Positions 14,401-28,900 of a stretch of DNA of 64,000 nt are shown here, one piece after another. Origin of the DNA: Diadema setosum (taxonomy: Eukaryota; Echinodermata; Echinoidea; Diadematoida; Diadematidae). How positions within the stretch are numbered: position 1 is the stretch's first letter; the number at the start of each line of letters is the position of its first letter. The stretch spans positions 7,345,832 to 7,409,831 of the forward strand of contig NC_092695.1 in assembly GCF_964275005.1 (NCBI RefSeq), in the 5' to 3' direction. The translations under genes were made by a program, and so were the position numbers. Under the pieces are notes generated by a model, which searched no databases, had not been told where the DNA came from, and saw only the letters and a list, made by a program, of their open reading frames with translations.

Positions 14401-14560
14401 GATTTGGGTTATCTTGACCCCTGCAAAAAAAAAAGGCAAAATACAGAATGAACAATGTAATCATCATCATCATCATCACAATCATCACCATCATCACCAT
14501 CATCATCATCATCATCATCATCACCATCACCATCACCATCACCATCACCATCACCATCAC

Positions 14561-14608
<48 letters not shown>

Positions 14609-17600
14609 TATCTTCATTTATCTTCTGTTTTCCCCCAAGGGGATGGGGAGGGAGGGTGATGAAGGGGGAGGGAGGGGAAAAGGGTGGGGCTGGATGTTTT
14701 ATTTCCTGTATACCTGGTAAATGTGACCATGCGTCACAAACACCACGAGTTGCATGACCTCATTTTATGCAAAGGAGTAAAAAGCAGCAAAATAGGTCAA
14801 CCTCGTCAAACTTTGGTTTTTACGTGTTCTGAAAGAGCAATTTCTTTGCAAACTTATAAAGTTTAGAATCATAAAGCAAATGGGAGATTGTGTCATTTGC
14901 AGTTTTTCAAGAACACTTTTTCGTAGAATAATGTGATTAGATACATGTATGTCTTGAGATGTCTGTTTTCACTACTTAAACACCTTTCACAAACTCTTTG
15001 CTTTCATCTCAACTAAGTTTTGAAAAGATAATACTGCAATTTACACAGCACTGGAGTGTGAACAAATTCACCTTAATCTGAGAATCCCTTTACTGTACGT
15101 ACTACTATGGAATCTACACCCTGTTTTTGTCCCATTCATAACACAGAGCACAGCTTGGTGACATTAAAGGTACTAGCCCACATTTGTAAACCTGCAGCAA
15201 TTGGTCTCACAGCTAGCATGGAGTTTGGGTATGATTGCAGTAACACCTGTGCAAAATTTTGTTCCAATTAGTCCATTACTTTCATAAAAATAAATGAAAA
15301 TGCACCGTATGCATGCGTATAACGCTCGCTAGCTCCGGTCCACGTACGTACTACTTGCATGCGATACATGTGTAAGTTACATGTACGTACTAGTAGCTAG
15401 CCCCGGAGACCGCGCCTTGTGGCGCGGTCCTGGCGGCTACCTCGCAGCTGAGCGGGAGCAAAAATCACTGCCACATTCACGGCGACTTCACAAATAAAGC
15501 ACGGCTAAATTTCTATCATAAACACAGTGACAATTAATACATTACCTTTTCGACTTGGTTTTTCTCACCCATTTATCTAGAAACTGCAAAATTTTCTACA
15601 TTTTTTTAGGAGTAATAAGCGGCCTGCCCTAGTGCAACAGTGGAGGGACTTGCTGCTATATCCATTAGTACGCATTACGCATGCTCTCAATGCACTGCAC
15701 TGCATGCACGCTGTGCGCCTGTGCAAGTGATTGTGAGTTTCAGTGAGCATCGGTGAGCTGAAGATATTCGCGTTATAAGACAACATTTTCTGCATCATAA
15801 GCAATGAAATGCATCAAACAGTCGCCGAAATTAATCATTTAGGTTTAATCGACCCATGTAAGTATTCCTAGTAGTTTTTGTTGAAAAATTAAGGAAATAT
15901 AGCGCCGAAACGGCACCCGTTTTGTACAACTCCTCGATCTGAATGCGAAAACGGCACAGCCCCACAATGCACGTTGGGGCTGGTCGCAGTTAGTACGTAG
16001 CCAGCCCGCGCTCGTAATTCGATTTTGGGTCGGGTTGACCCGGTTTGAAAATTGATTTTAAAATGATGATTTTCTCTCTTTTATCGAATGGTATAGACAA
16101 AGGGCAACAGGTGAGGTATGTTACTGTTTTAACTTGTACTTGAAGTCATATTGGACCTGTTTTACGCAGTTTTGATTTTCATGGGTTTGCAAATGTGGGC
16201 TAGTACCTTTAAGCACTTGAATAGACCCTAAACTTCAAAGCCTCTTGAACATTTTTCAAGAGTGAGTACTTTCTTTCCATTATTTGGATAGGTTTGTATA
16301 GTCCATTTACATCAAGTTACATGTCATTACGAAGCTCATTTGTCTGTTTCATTATCTAAGAAGATGGCTGCATAGCCCATATTCAGCTACACTAGTTGGT
16401 CTTCCATGGGGTACATACATTGCATGTGAGGCAGACCACTTAGCCATGTTTAATATGCACATTGATCTTGGTAATGAACGAACGAATAAAGCGAGATCTT
16501 TTGATGTGCTTAAGTAGTGACTCTCACTCACAGCAACTCCATTTCATGCCCTATCCGAGGGACAGTGTTTTGCCTCCTGGGGGGACAGTATGACTTACAC
16601 ATAACATTGCTCAGCTCGACTCGGGAATTGAACCCTGGTCATATGGATCGGGAGGCAGACACACTACCAACTGAGCCAAGTCACTACCGGTTGTTGTTTT
16701 TTTCCTTTCACAAATGAAATACATTTAGTGACTTGATTATACTATTCCCTTGGGAAAAAGACAAACAAATAAATACACATGTTTCAGAGGATAATCCCTG
16801 TGCAACAGACATCCCTTCCCTCAGTTGGGCTTTGGTGAGATAAGGCGAGCTTTAAAGGGATTGTATAGTTCTTGTTGAGACCTAATTTCAGGCTTGTAAC
16901 ATTTTTTGGTGAGATAACGAGAAACCTCTTATGAAATATGAAAGAGCATGTAATTCTATGAGGAATTCAACATTTATTTGATGAAAATTGGTTTGGAAAT
17001 GGCTGGGATATCCAAAAAAGAGCGATTCTAAAAAGTGTGGACCCGCACTTTATTACGATCGCTTTGTTTTACTTTGTTTTTTGGATGTTTCAGTCATCCC
17101 AAACCCGATTTTCATCAAATAAACTTTGAATTCCTCTTAAAATGATATGCTCTGTACTATATCATAAGTGATTTCTTGGTATCTCGCAAAAAGTTAAAAG
17201 CCCAATTCTCATCTCCACCAATACTGTACTATCCCTTTAAAGGACAAGTTCACCTTCATAAACATAAGGATTGAGAGAATGCAGCAATATTAGTAGAACA
17301 CATCAGTGAAAGTTTGAGGAAATTTGGACAATCAATGCAAAAGTTATGAATTTTAAAAATTTTTGTGTTGGAACCGCTGGATGAGGAGACTACTAAGGCT
17401 CATGATGTCATATGAGTACAACAGTATAAAGAAAATGTAAAGAAAATTCAACATATTTTCACTTTTTTCGCATAATAAAAGAGCACTTGACTTACCTCTT
17501 TCTAAAGGCAATTGGAATAATATTACCCATAACATATGTCAGTAACGAGTCAAGGGAATGTGTACTTTTTTCAAAAGATGAAATTTTGTGAAATTTTCTT

Positions 17601-20600
17601 TATATTTTCCTTATATTGTTGTACGCATGTGACATCATACATTGCAGTAGTCTTCTCATCCAGCGGTGACTGCACAAAAACTTCAAAAATGCATAACTTT
17701 TGAACGGATTGTTCGATCTTCCTCAAACTTTCACTGATGTGTTCAACTTGTATTGCTACATTCTCTCAATCCTTATGTTAATGAAGGTGAACTTTAAAAG
17801 AGCTTGGACAAGACTGACCCCCTTGGTTAGGCCTGGCTGAGCTAGGATGAGCTTTGAACGAGCTGGGCTAAGACTGGCAATGCAGAGTTTTGTTTATCAA
17901 TACCTGAAGTAGGCCATATCCCGGTCTGTCCTTGGAACGTCTTTGTCGATGATCCTGAGATTCTTCTTGATCAGGTCCAGATTGTTCTCATCAAATGGCT
18001 GTCTACTGGCATAAATCTACAGAACAAAAATGAACAAACAGAGGCAAAATATCAAACTACGAGACTTGACATCATACTTAGCAACTTCATGTAAATGGAG
18101 ATTGTACTTTTAAATCCTCTGAGGCCAAAGCAAGATCTTTAAAACAGAACTGGAAGTAAAAATTGCAAGTTTGAGTGTGGTGTTCCTAAAATAACACACA
18201 TTACGAGAGAGTGTGAAGGTAAGGATTGGCTGGCTAATCACAGTCAAACCAAACCTCCATGAATATTTTTTTCATACAGAAACAAGGACAAAGGGAGTTT
18301 CCTTGTGTCACAAACCAATCCCATACCTTACAGCAGGTCAGCAATCTCATGGCTTTCTCGTTGGAAAATATTCATAAAAAGTTTGGTTTGACTGTAACTA
18401 GCCAGCCAGTCAAAAAATTCTGCAGAATTTGTGTATTCTCTTTTCCAAAAGCAATATGATGCACACAAAATTTGAATTACCCAGTACAGCATAATTGACA
18501 CTGAATTTTTTTTTTTTTAAATGACAGCTTTTCCAGACTCTAAAATTATACTTTTCATTATATTCTTCATATCAAACTGTTTATGAGTTGTCTACAATAT
18601 TCACGCATTCATTAGCAGTAGGCTTGATTATTGTAATGGGTTATTGTTTGGTTTACCAGATTCACAGATAACCAAGCTTCAGCGTGTTCAGAATGCATGT
18701 GCGAGACTTGTGTCCAGTTCGTCAAAATTTTCACATATTACACCTGTTTTGATGAAATTACATTGGTTGCCAGTAAGACAGAGAATTGTATTTAAAATTT
18801 TGATACTCCTTTATAAAGTATTGCATGGTCAAGCACCTGGTTATTTATCAGAATTGATATCAATTAAATCACATTCATATTCTCATAATTTACGAAGTGT
18901 ACACAGGATAAGTTGCTTCTAAAGCAATCTCACTTAAAAACGAAAGTAACTTTAGGGAATTGTGCCTTCAGCTGTGCTGCTCCAAAACTTTGGAATAAAT
19001 TACCTGAGAAAATGAGGAAGGCCTCATCACTTGCTGTCTTCAAATCTTTATTGAAGACTTACCTTTTTTCAGAAGCCTTTGATGAATTTGTTATCTATTT
19101 TTCGTGTGTCTAATCAGTAACAATATCAGGAGCTCTGTTACATCACAGCACAGTAGAGTATATTTACATAGTAGCTGCGCTATACAAATTTGTCTTATTA
19201 TTATTATTTTTTACAACAAATCAAAAAATCAAATAAAAGGGATAACCCCAAAAGGAAATACTTTGTTGATACTTAAAAAAAAAAGACAAATGGTGTGAAG
19301 TGGCACATGTACAGAAGTATGTCATGTACTAGCCTATGGTTCATTTAATACAGTATATGACATCCATTTAGCGAGTCTAATTTTTCTTAACTCGGAAATT
19401 TGTGACAATTTCACAACAAATTTGCTATCATGTATTACAGTACTGAACAGAGAAATGGATGCATGCACATCACATTAGTGTTGGGGATCAGAGTTAATAT
19501 TTTTGCATGCTTTTGAATTTGCAACTAGCACCTGACTCATGAAATTTGTGAAAATTAGAATATCGTAAAATATTTGCCATGTATATACAGTAGGATATAT
19601 GAGAGACATTAGCTGCAGTATCAGTTCTACACAACATGATTATTAAAAAGGGTGAAAGGTTTCCCTGTCTGTGAGTTAATTGAAAACATACTGTCTATTA
19701 AAAGACACACACACACACACACACACACAAAGAAAAAAAATCTGTATCACAAGGAAATGTGGTTGTTCTATACAACAGCTACAAGTGTCAACTACCACAT
19801 TTAATAAAATGCACACACACGAAAATGAAATTAACCTGTATGAAGCAAACAATAAATGTTCAATTAAGGTGGTAGTAAAAATTCTCTTTACTTTACACCA
19901 TCCCTGGCTAACCAATTAAACTCTTATAAGCCAAACATAAAAAGATATCTCTTCTGCATGACCTTTCATCTCACTTGATACAGCAGCTTTTGCCACACTT
20001 TTGATGACATTCCCTACTTGTGTTTTTGAGTTTAATGTTTCGGCGTATCTTCAATTGCATGTTGCTCTTCCCCTCCCCCCTCTCCAAAGCTCACAGTGTA
20101 GAAAAAAAAAGTCCAGTATACATGTACTAATACAGAGAGTCCACACACTTTACTTGGCAAAGACAAATATTTGGTTGTCCAGAGCAGAGTGGACAGGCTA
20201 ATTTGAAGAATTCCACAAAAACTGCTTGATCCGTACATTATCATACAAAAGCAGTGGTCAACGTACCTTGGCTTGAAACTGGGCAAATCCCAGTTTCTGC
20301 TGGACTTCATCGTCAACATCCTGTTGTAGTCTGTGAATGCTGGGTGTGACTGATGACATAGACGTCTGATTCCCATTCACAAATGTTGTTCCTGGAGTGT
20401 GCAAAACAAATTACTGTATGCTAATATACATCTACTAGAGATTGCATTTTGTTATCATGATTTTGTGTTTATGATAGCATAGTATAATATATTTTTGCAC
20501 TTTTCATGTGTTTACATATATTTTTCAGTTTTTATATTTTTGTGCTTTGTTTTATTCATTTGTACCTTTGAACAATACTGATTTTATGCATGGACTCACA

Positions 20601-22869
20601 GTTAAACACCTAATGCTGAATGGGTCTTCCCATATTGAAATAAATAATGAAAAAAAAATGAAATGATCTGCAAAGTGCTACTTTTTAATATACATACCAT
20701 ACGTATAAATTTAAACGTTCTGAATCTAAAATGGCTGCTCAGAGAACATTACTTAATATCTCATTATGTGCCAAAGCACTAAGACCCCGTTAACAGTGCG
20801 GGGCTGGGCCGAGCCGCGGCCGAGCCGCGCCTCAATTGCGGGGCCAAGCCCCGCAATTTTGTCCCTTTACACTGCCGGGCTCAGCCGCGCTTTTAATTCA
20901 AACCTTTCAATATTTTGTCATAGTGGCGCTCTGCTTGTAAACAAACGCAATTTGGTATGGTCTGGTTTTCAGACCCTTTGCCAACTGGATTCTGTGGCGA
21001 CAAAGTCGCCGTTCGGGCAAAGGCCTTTGCCGAAGGAAAAATCCTTTGCAGGACAAAACCATCTTAAACTATACTAGTTTTCGACGTCGAGGGGGTTAAT
21101 ATCCTGAATAGCGAAATAGTACGGGCAGAGGGTTTGGAAGCCAGACTGAAATTGGCCGCGCATTTGGCCCAGTTTGCGTTTACACTAAGAAAAGGCCGGG
21201 CTCGTCCGCGGCTCGGTCGCAGCCGAGACCACCTCCAGAGCGTGGCCAAATGTGCGGCCAATTTTGGCCCCGCATTTGGCCTTTTGCGCGTTTACACTGA
21301 AATGAGCCCCGAGCCCCGAGCCCCACACTGTAAACGGTGTCCTAGTTCTCATCTGAACTCTGACCAACAAGTTGAATGCCACTTTGAAGCAGGAGCAAAT
21401 GATCCCATATTTTGCAGGAGAAGTAAAATTTAAAATTTAAACTTTAAGTGAGACTGTCTGAAGTTCAAAAAACAAGATTACCATATCATTTCAACCAACA
21501 CTACAAAACAATGAATAATTTGCCTGTTAAAGACTTGAGGCAAATGAAATTAGGATTATTTGAAGATACAATGTATGACCTCTCTCTCTCTCTCCAACTC
21601 CGCATCAAAAAACAAACAAACAAACAAACAAACAAACAAACAAATAAAGAAATTAACCATTAATAACACAAAATAAAAGGGGTCAAATCTGACAATGACA
21701 TATTCTCATCTTTACAGTGATTTTAGTCTGAAAAGTTGAATAGATCTTTTTTTTTTTTGAAAGGAGAGCCTCTTTTCTAAATTGTTTTGGAGGGTTTACC
21801 CATGCACAAAACAGTTTAACTTCCGGATAATCACTTTATCTTTGTTGCCATTTCCCACCCTCCCCAAACTCAGAACAACAAAAGTTGGCTATTATGTGTG
21901 GTCAAAACATCAACTGTGTGACCCCTAGAGTGACCACAGAGAGCGAAGGCCTGCTTACGACACATGGTTCTTGCTTTGTAATGGTCAGAATCAGACCAGT
22001 TATTTTTCCGGCTAAAACAGAACTTATGCCCTGTCAGTCTCACAAATAAACAGAGAAAACAATGATCTAAGATGTGTCTAGTGCTCAGTGAACGTAGTAT
22101 TGGGTGGTTCTTTGTTCTTCCTTGCTGTCCTCTTCAATCATTTCACTCAGTGATTGCTGCATATTGAGGCTTCTAAACATAGCAGACTACCATATCTAAT
22201 CAGCTTTTTGCTAGCAACTGCTGGGGTTTCAGTTGGCACTTTCCATATAGATTGTAACTCCTGTTATGGGACTATAGTGCAATCCCAGCCTCCTAATGCA
22301 TTATTGCGTTATTGTTGGCTACCTCCATTTACTAACAGATTATTACCAAATTTTAGGAGAAGAAAGAAGACGTAGCTAAAAGGCAAGGAAATACCTGAGC
22401 TGTTGTCCTCGTAATTTCTGCTGGTCAGTCCATTCCGCTCAAGGATCGTCTTCCACCTTGCTTTCAATGCCTCATAGCGGAACGCACACTCTAGCTCCAA
22501 CGCTTCACGCTCTCTGCACATTCAAATGAAAGCAGATATGAAAAAAATATATTCATTAATTTATTAAAGGGGGACTTACCCTAAATGTCTAGCAGAATTC
22601 TTTCACATTCTCTTTGAAACTCGTTCCATGCTTTGACATCAAATATCTCTGCAGGCTCCTTATCTGGCAATGACGACACATATTCTTGGTCAAAACTTTT
22701 TTTTTTTTTTTTATACATCCATAACTTTTGAATTTTCAAATCTTTTTCACTTCAAATTCAAGTGATGTGTTCAATACAGTTCTACTTATATTTCGCATGC
22801 ACTGATGAACTCACATGGGGTTAATTTCCCTTTAAAAACAAGTCAGTTCGACCCCCCCCCCCCCCCCGC

Positions 22870-22900
<31 letters not shown>

Positions 22901-25900
22901 CAAAAAAAGAAGGAAAAAAAGCCAATAAAAATGAAAAAAAAAGTACTTTTCATGAGCAGGTAATGCTTGGCTACGCATTAAGACTTGAAACATGCCCGCA
23001 TGTCAAACAAATAAAGGGTTTGTTTTTTTCCCCTGAACCCAAAGAAGTGTGGAGATTCCAAGAAACCAACTACAGGATAACTTTTGGCAACAAGTAAATA
23101 CACCCACAAAGCAAAGAAGATCACCTCTGACATGGAGGACACTGCCCTTTGGTCATATACCACCTTTTATCCACAATCACCTACCTATCCACCTCCCCCC
23201 CCCCCCCAAAAAAAAAAAAAAAAAGAGTACACATGTACTTTCCTTTGTTACCAAAGGATAAAACTGGACTCCAGCACTTCTCACCACTATAGAATGTCAA
23301 TTAATACAGCACGAATTATACTGACTCACAAGTAGAACAAAGAGATCTATGTATCAGTGAGTAATTCTTTACACAAAAGCTGACACAGAGGTGCAGACCT
23401 ACTGTGCAATTTTTTTTTTCTTCTCTCAGTGGGCTTCCCTTTGTTGAATACTAAAAGAAACACTTAATATTTGTGGCAATGTGATTAGTCATACCACACA
23501 GGTGATCCCAATAATGCTGAAAACAACTTTGAAGGATATTGCAGTAAGGAAAATCTATGTTGGAACATTATGTTAGAATTACTACTACTATATACACCAC
23601 TTGTTTTTTTTTTTTAAAGCATGTGTGTATGGAAAAACTTTCTTGAAAATATAACTCTTGCAGTCATTACTCTCTGCAGATTTAGTGTCCAAACTTAATA
23701 CTTTATTTCCACCTGTTAGTATCTCACAAGTAGACCCTTTCCATTTCATTGATAATGGGCAATAATGTACAGATATGAAATGCTTTTCGGGGCAATGCTG
23801 ATATTATTGCCCCAAATAAAAGCAGTCAATATCTGTTTTATATACCTAATTAAATGCAATGAATGTTTACTTGGTCTATCACGACCTCACCAGCCGATTC
23901 ACACACATTGTAAACAGACTGTTGCCTGCGCTGCCACAGATGTTTGCACTGTGCTTGCATCGGACAAGGGGCACCTTTTCAGCTATCATGGTAGCCAAGA
24001 GGTTTCACACAGCATTTGTACATGTATACGAAATGCTATGGACCAAAAGAGGGCAGTTTAGTACTATGGAGCACCTTGGGTACTATGGGGAAATTGTTGA
24101 ATTCATACCTCCATTTTCAACCAATCAGAATCGAGATTTCATCAAAATGAGGTATACAATAGAAAACATTGGCAGGAAAAACCAATCATGCACAAGACCA
24201 GCATGTACATGTACTATAAGATATGCAGTATATTACAACTTTAGCAGAATAGAAGAGCTGCACTGTATGAGGGTGCACTGGCTAATACTAGAAAGCAAGA
24301 TATTTTCGGGACATGAAATTTTCGTGAATTAGAGCTGACGGCCTTTTCATCACATTAAATCTTTACAAATTGCCACTTACATTCAAAGCATAGAGTGTAG
24401 ACACAAACTCTCATGACTTGTGTATCAATTTTGCAAATCTTGTCTCTCTTGAAATTCACAAAATTAAAATGCACGCTAACATTTCTGGTTTTACAGTCGT
24501 TTATCTGACATACACATACTAGCCAATGCTTAGCATTCTAAAACACTGACAACATTGCAGCTGTACTACACTGTCTGTGCATTTATAGGAAGTGAACAGC
24601 TTTGTAATTACAAAGAAAGCAACTGGGCATTCTTCCATGAAAAAACGTCACTATTACAATTCACAACTCACTACATGCACCAGTGGAAAAAGGTCAAGCA
24701 AAGGGAAGTCAGCTGATGGGACTTGAATAGGCCGGTTTACAAAACGTCTACAATATTCATGGACAATTTCCCCTTAAAGACAGGGCAATGATTTATCTAA
24801 ATCTGCTGTTAAATACATGTCATTGTCACAGTTTGGAATCAAGTTTGCACACTATATCTGTGCCTCGCATCAGCAGGGAAGCTTTGGGTAAATGTCTGGT
24901 CAGAAGTAACCTTTTAGTTTATAGTAAAATAAGTTTGCATAAAGGTTCAAAACATTGGTTATGTAGTCAATTATTCATTGTCATGGTAACTGCATTCATT
25001 GCAAGTTACACAATAAAAGATACTGTTTAACATCTGACATGATATTTGTTCCTGGGACAATTGCCCTGCTCTTATTTTCTCCAAGAACTTAGGGTTTATA
25101 GGGTTAGGGTTGTGATAGGGTTTTACAGTAGGTTTAGTTTGATCTGAGGATGCGGAATTAGGGTTAGTAAATGTTTGTGGGTTGAATTATGCTGCACTTT
25201 GAATAGCATGCAGATATTTCGTGGGAGCAATTGTTGCAGCAGCAAATTAAATGTCATGGAACTAAATTTCAGAAATTATTCAACTTTGCTGACCTACGGC
25301 TGTAACTGCAATACGATGCAGTCAGCAAAGTTCATATGTGACCCGCTACAACAAAAGGATCCAAATGTCGGGGGAGGAAGATCTCTGAAAATGACATGAC
25401 ATTATTCCCTTACTCTTCTGCTTTAATTTTGTATACAACACGACTCATAAAAGTACTCGGTTGCGGAGATATTAGGGAGCTTTAGATTTTAGACGCGCGG
25501 ACGTTCAAAGGAAAAAAACATGATCTGAGCTTGCGCAGTGACAACAGTGATAACAGTGACACCCCTTCAGGAGTTACCGGTACCCAAAACTTCACTGATT
25601 GTAAATGGAAACATGCAGGCTGTCAAACTTTTATGAAATCACTGCCAATGTCTATAGAAACGGTTCTTTTAATACCCTTTTTACTTTCCTCTCCCTGGCA
25701 ACTGGTAAAGAGAGTGGCATCAGGGCCTATCATCCTGTTTCCTATAAAGTTTTGGCTACACTCCTGACCAGATTATACTGTTATCATTTGGACTGCTGTT
25801 TTGGTATTTCACAAACAAAAGTTAGAAAACTATACTGTCACAACATCATTAAACCATTTACTGACCGGTTATACTCACATTTCTGTCGGTAGGAAAACAA

Positions 25901-28900
25901 GCGAGTATGATAAACCTTATTACTGACAGATTTTCACTTTTATTTTGAAGCACTTAGCATTTTTTCAACCCTTTTTTTTTTTTTTTTAATCAGCTTTATT
26001 GTTTAACAAAATCAGAGACTCTGGTAGCATAAAGACCACGCAACCCAGATTTGTCAAACTGGAAACATTGTTTTTGAACAGTGCCTTTAAAGTTAAACAA
26101 CTGTGAATCTTCCTGTCATATTGACCCAAGGACAAGGTAGCTTAAAGGTAGGGAATCCCATTTGCATGCCTTAAATGAAGAGTTGTATAAGTACAGTGGT
26201 ATGTTGAAGAGAGTATCATTTTAGAAACTCCCATAAAGTATTGAAAGTGGAAGGTAACATTAAGTACATTTTTATTGACCGTTAGATTTTGAATTGAATT
26301 TTTTTCGGGGCTCACCGTAAATTCCAGTACATTACTAGGCTACCTTTGCAGACCCATGCACTGCATGTGTGTCCATCATGTATATTTTGTGAAGAAAGTT
26401 CATCAAAACTTACAAACATTTCTATATACATTCTTGCCACACACTTTATTACATCAGCTCTTATACTTTTTTAGATTTGTGTTTATAGATAAAAGATACA
26501 GAAGACTGCAACAAAAAGGATTAAGTGTGGCTGACACACAGAACTACTGAGTAGTTGAGTTTTGTGCATTATTCAAATTGTAGATGACTGTTGACTTCCA
26601 AATTTCTCAGCAGTGGCCTAAACAAGTCCCCTGAGGTTCATATTTAATGTTTTGCTGCATTTTGGGAGGTCCGTAAAAGGTATCCCCTACCTTTAAAGGA
26701 TTGCAAAATAGATCAACAGAAGAAAACAAAGCACCGGTAAACAAACATACCTTCTTGTTGACTGGCAGGGGAAGTAGCCGAAGAGAAACTTCCAGGCATC
26801 TTTCCTCACATCCTCTTCTATTCCACCTAAAGTCGCAGCAAAGAGAAAAGAATGTGAGTCAGAGCAAATCAATTGGTACTGTATGCATCATTTATTCAGC
26901 GAATCTAATTCTTTGTGAATCGTGACTTCCCGACAATTCTATGAGTGGTTATACTTGCAATAATGGAGAATAGTCATTACTGGAGCAATGTACGTGTACA
27001 CATTGCATTCGTGTAGGGATCAAGAGTTAAAGGACAAGTCCACCTTCACAGACATGTGGGTTGAGTGAATGCAGCAATATTAATAGAACACATCAGTCAG
27101 AGTTTGAGCAAAATCGGACAATCCGTTCAAAAGTTATGAATTTTTGAAGTTTCTGGTCAGTCACGGCTGGATGAAAAGACTACTATAGCTTGTGATGTCA
27201 CATGAGTACAACGATATAAAGAAAGAATAAAGAAAATTCAACATATTTCACATTTTTCTCGCATAACAAAAGAACACTTGACTTCTCTCTTTCAGAAGGC
27301 AGGGGGAATAATATTACCCTTAACATACGTCAGTAGCAAGTCGAAGAAATGTGCACTTTATTCAAAAAGTAAAGTTTTGTGAAATTCTCTTTTATTTTCC
27401 TTATATAGTTGTACGCATGCGACATCATACACTGTAGTAGTCTTCTCTTCCAGCAGTGACTGCGCAGATACTTAAAATATTCGTAACTTTTGAACGGATT
27501 GTCCAATTTTCCTCAAACTTTCACTGATGTGTTCTACTAATATTGCTGCATTCTCTCAATCCTTATGTACATGAAGGTGGACTTGTCCTTTAACATCATC
27601 GTGTATTGTTGAATTCACAAAGAGCATCTGACTCATGGAATTTGCAAAAATAAAAACCCCACAAAATATTTGGCATATACAGTACTACTGTATGACCCAT
27701 GCATCAATATGTACGTTCACACAGAGGCCAATCATCGATGATAGCTATTCAGACCATCAATGATAAGAGCTTACCCTTTAACTTTTGAGTGAGAGTCCCA
27801 CTTGATGATTAAACCACAGAACCGGAAGTGATAAACCCAATAATGTGTGAAGATACAGTAGTTTACTGCAAGCACATACCAAGGTACATATCATATCAAT
27901 GATTTGGAGGTTGACCCAGAAGCTCACAGGGAATTATAGGATTCAGGCAAGGGTCAGGCTAACTTTCGAGTTTGCTACCATGAAAAATCGTACAGTTTTA
28001 ATCCTTAAAGATCGCTAACTTTCAAGTCCATGTATACAGGGATAAACTACGGGTACATGCTAATCACTGAAGTTTACAACTTTGAATTTTAATACTCTTC
28101 ATGATTAGTAATAATGTGAAACTAACTTATGTCAGAATACTGCTCAACGCACTTCGTGCAATAAAAATTACCTTTCATAAGTCAGGTGGCATACAAAAAG
28201 ATTGCAGTCTTTAGTAAATTACTGGAAACGTGGCTATTTTGCATGGTCCATTTTTGTTTTTGTTTTTGTTTTTGTTTTTCTTTCTTCTTTGTTGTGGGGG
28301 ATGTGCTCAGTCAAGTTTCACAACATCAGTGTGACCTGATGAAATTTTACTAGTAATTATGTCCGGGTAATTTCAATCATGGTAAAGAAAACATTGGCAC
28401 ACTTTTATTTCTGCACTGGTATCACACTGGTCCCTACAACGCAATACATTCCATATTTCCCATAAAATACCAGACTCTTTTCAGTCGCATCTCTTCAGTT
28501 TGCCAGTCCAAACTGGTAAAAACAAATAAAAAATTACTGTGCCAAGTTCAAACTTTCAATTTCCTTTCTTGTTCAGAGATTCTGTAGCTGTAATCCCTGT
28601 ACACGGTGCTTCTGATAGTAATAAGAAGGCGGCATCATCATTTTTTTCAATCATTTTTGCTTGCTTCCAACAGGTTTTCTTTGTCACATTGCTAGGCATA
28701 ATCTTCGTGAACAGTTTCTGACAATTTCTAGTCATGGACATCAGCATTCAAATCTCTGATGGTCTTTTTATTAGACTGTAAAGAAAAAATGACGCAATCC
28801 CATCGATACATGAGGCAATGACAAAGATTCATCAACCAGACGCAACAAAAACTTCTCTTGCCAACAGCTTGCTACTTGCGCTTTTATTAATGTGCAGTTA

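Noticed and set aside
14210..14659. 149-codon frame with a very long poly-His tract, and poly-Met/Val/Ile frames on both strands
   Set aside because: Translation of the (CAT)n microsatellite; it overlaps exon 7 of the TBC gene in another frame.
16600..16692. tRNA gene candidate on the minus strand
   Set aside because: A and B boxes are present but the cloverleaf is not credible and a SINE body follows.
17353..17535. 60-codon frame with MLWVILFQLPLERGKSSALL, also seen at 54529-54720
   Set aside because: Lies in the AGGACAAG foldback MITE; its recurrence comes from repeat copies, not from a protein family.
23859..24332. 157-codon plus-strand frame
   Set aside because: No recognisable domain, codon composition like intron sequence, no splice sites of note.
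25085..25170. GGGTTAGGGTT phrases resembling telomere repeats
   Set aside because: Irregular, and the same degenerate block recurs at 29790-29880 as part of a dispersed repeat; not an interstitial telomere array.
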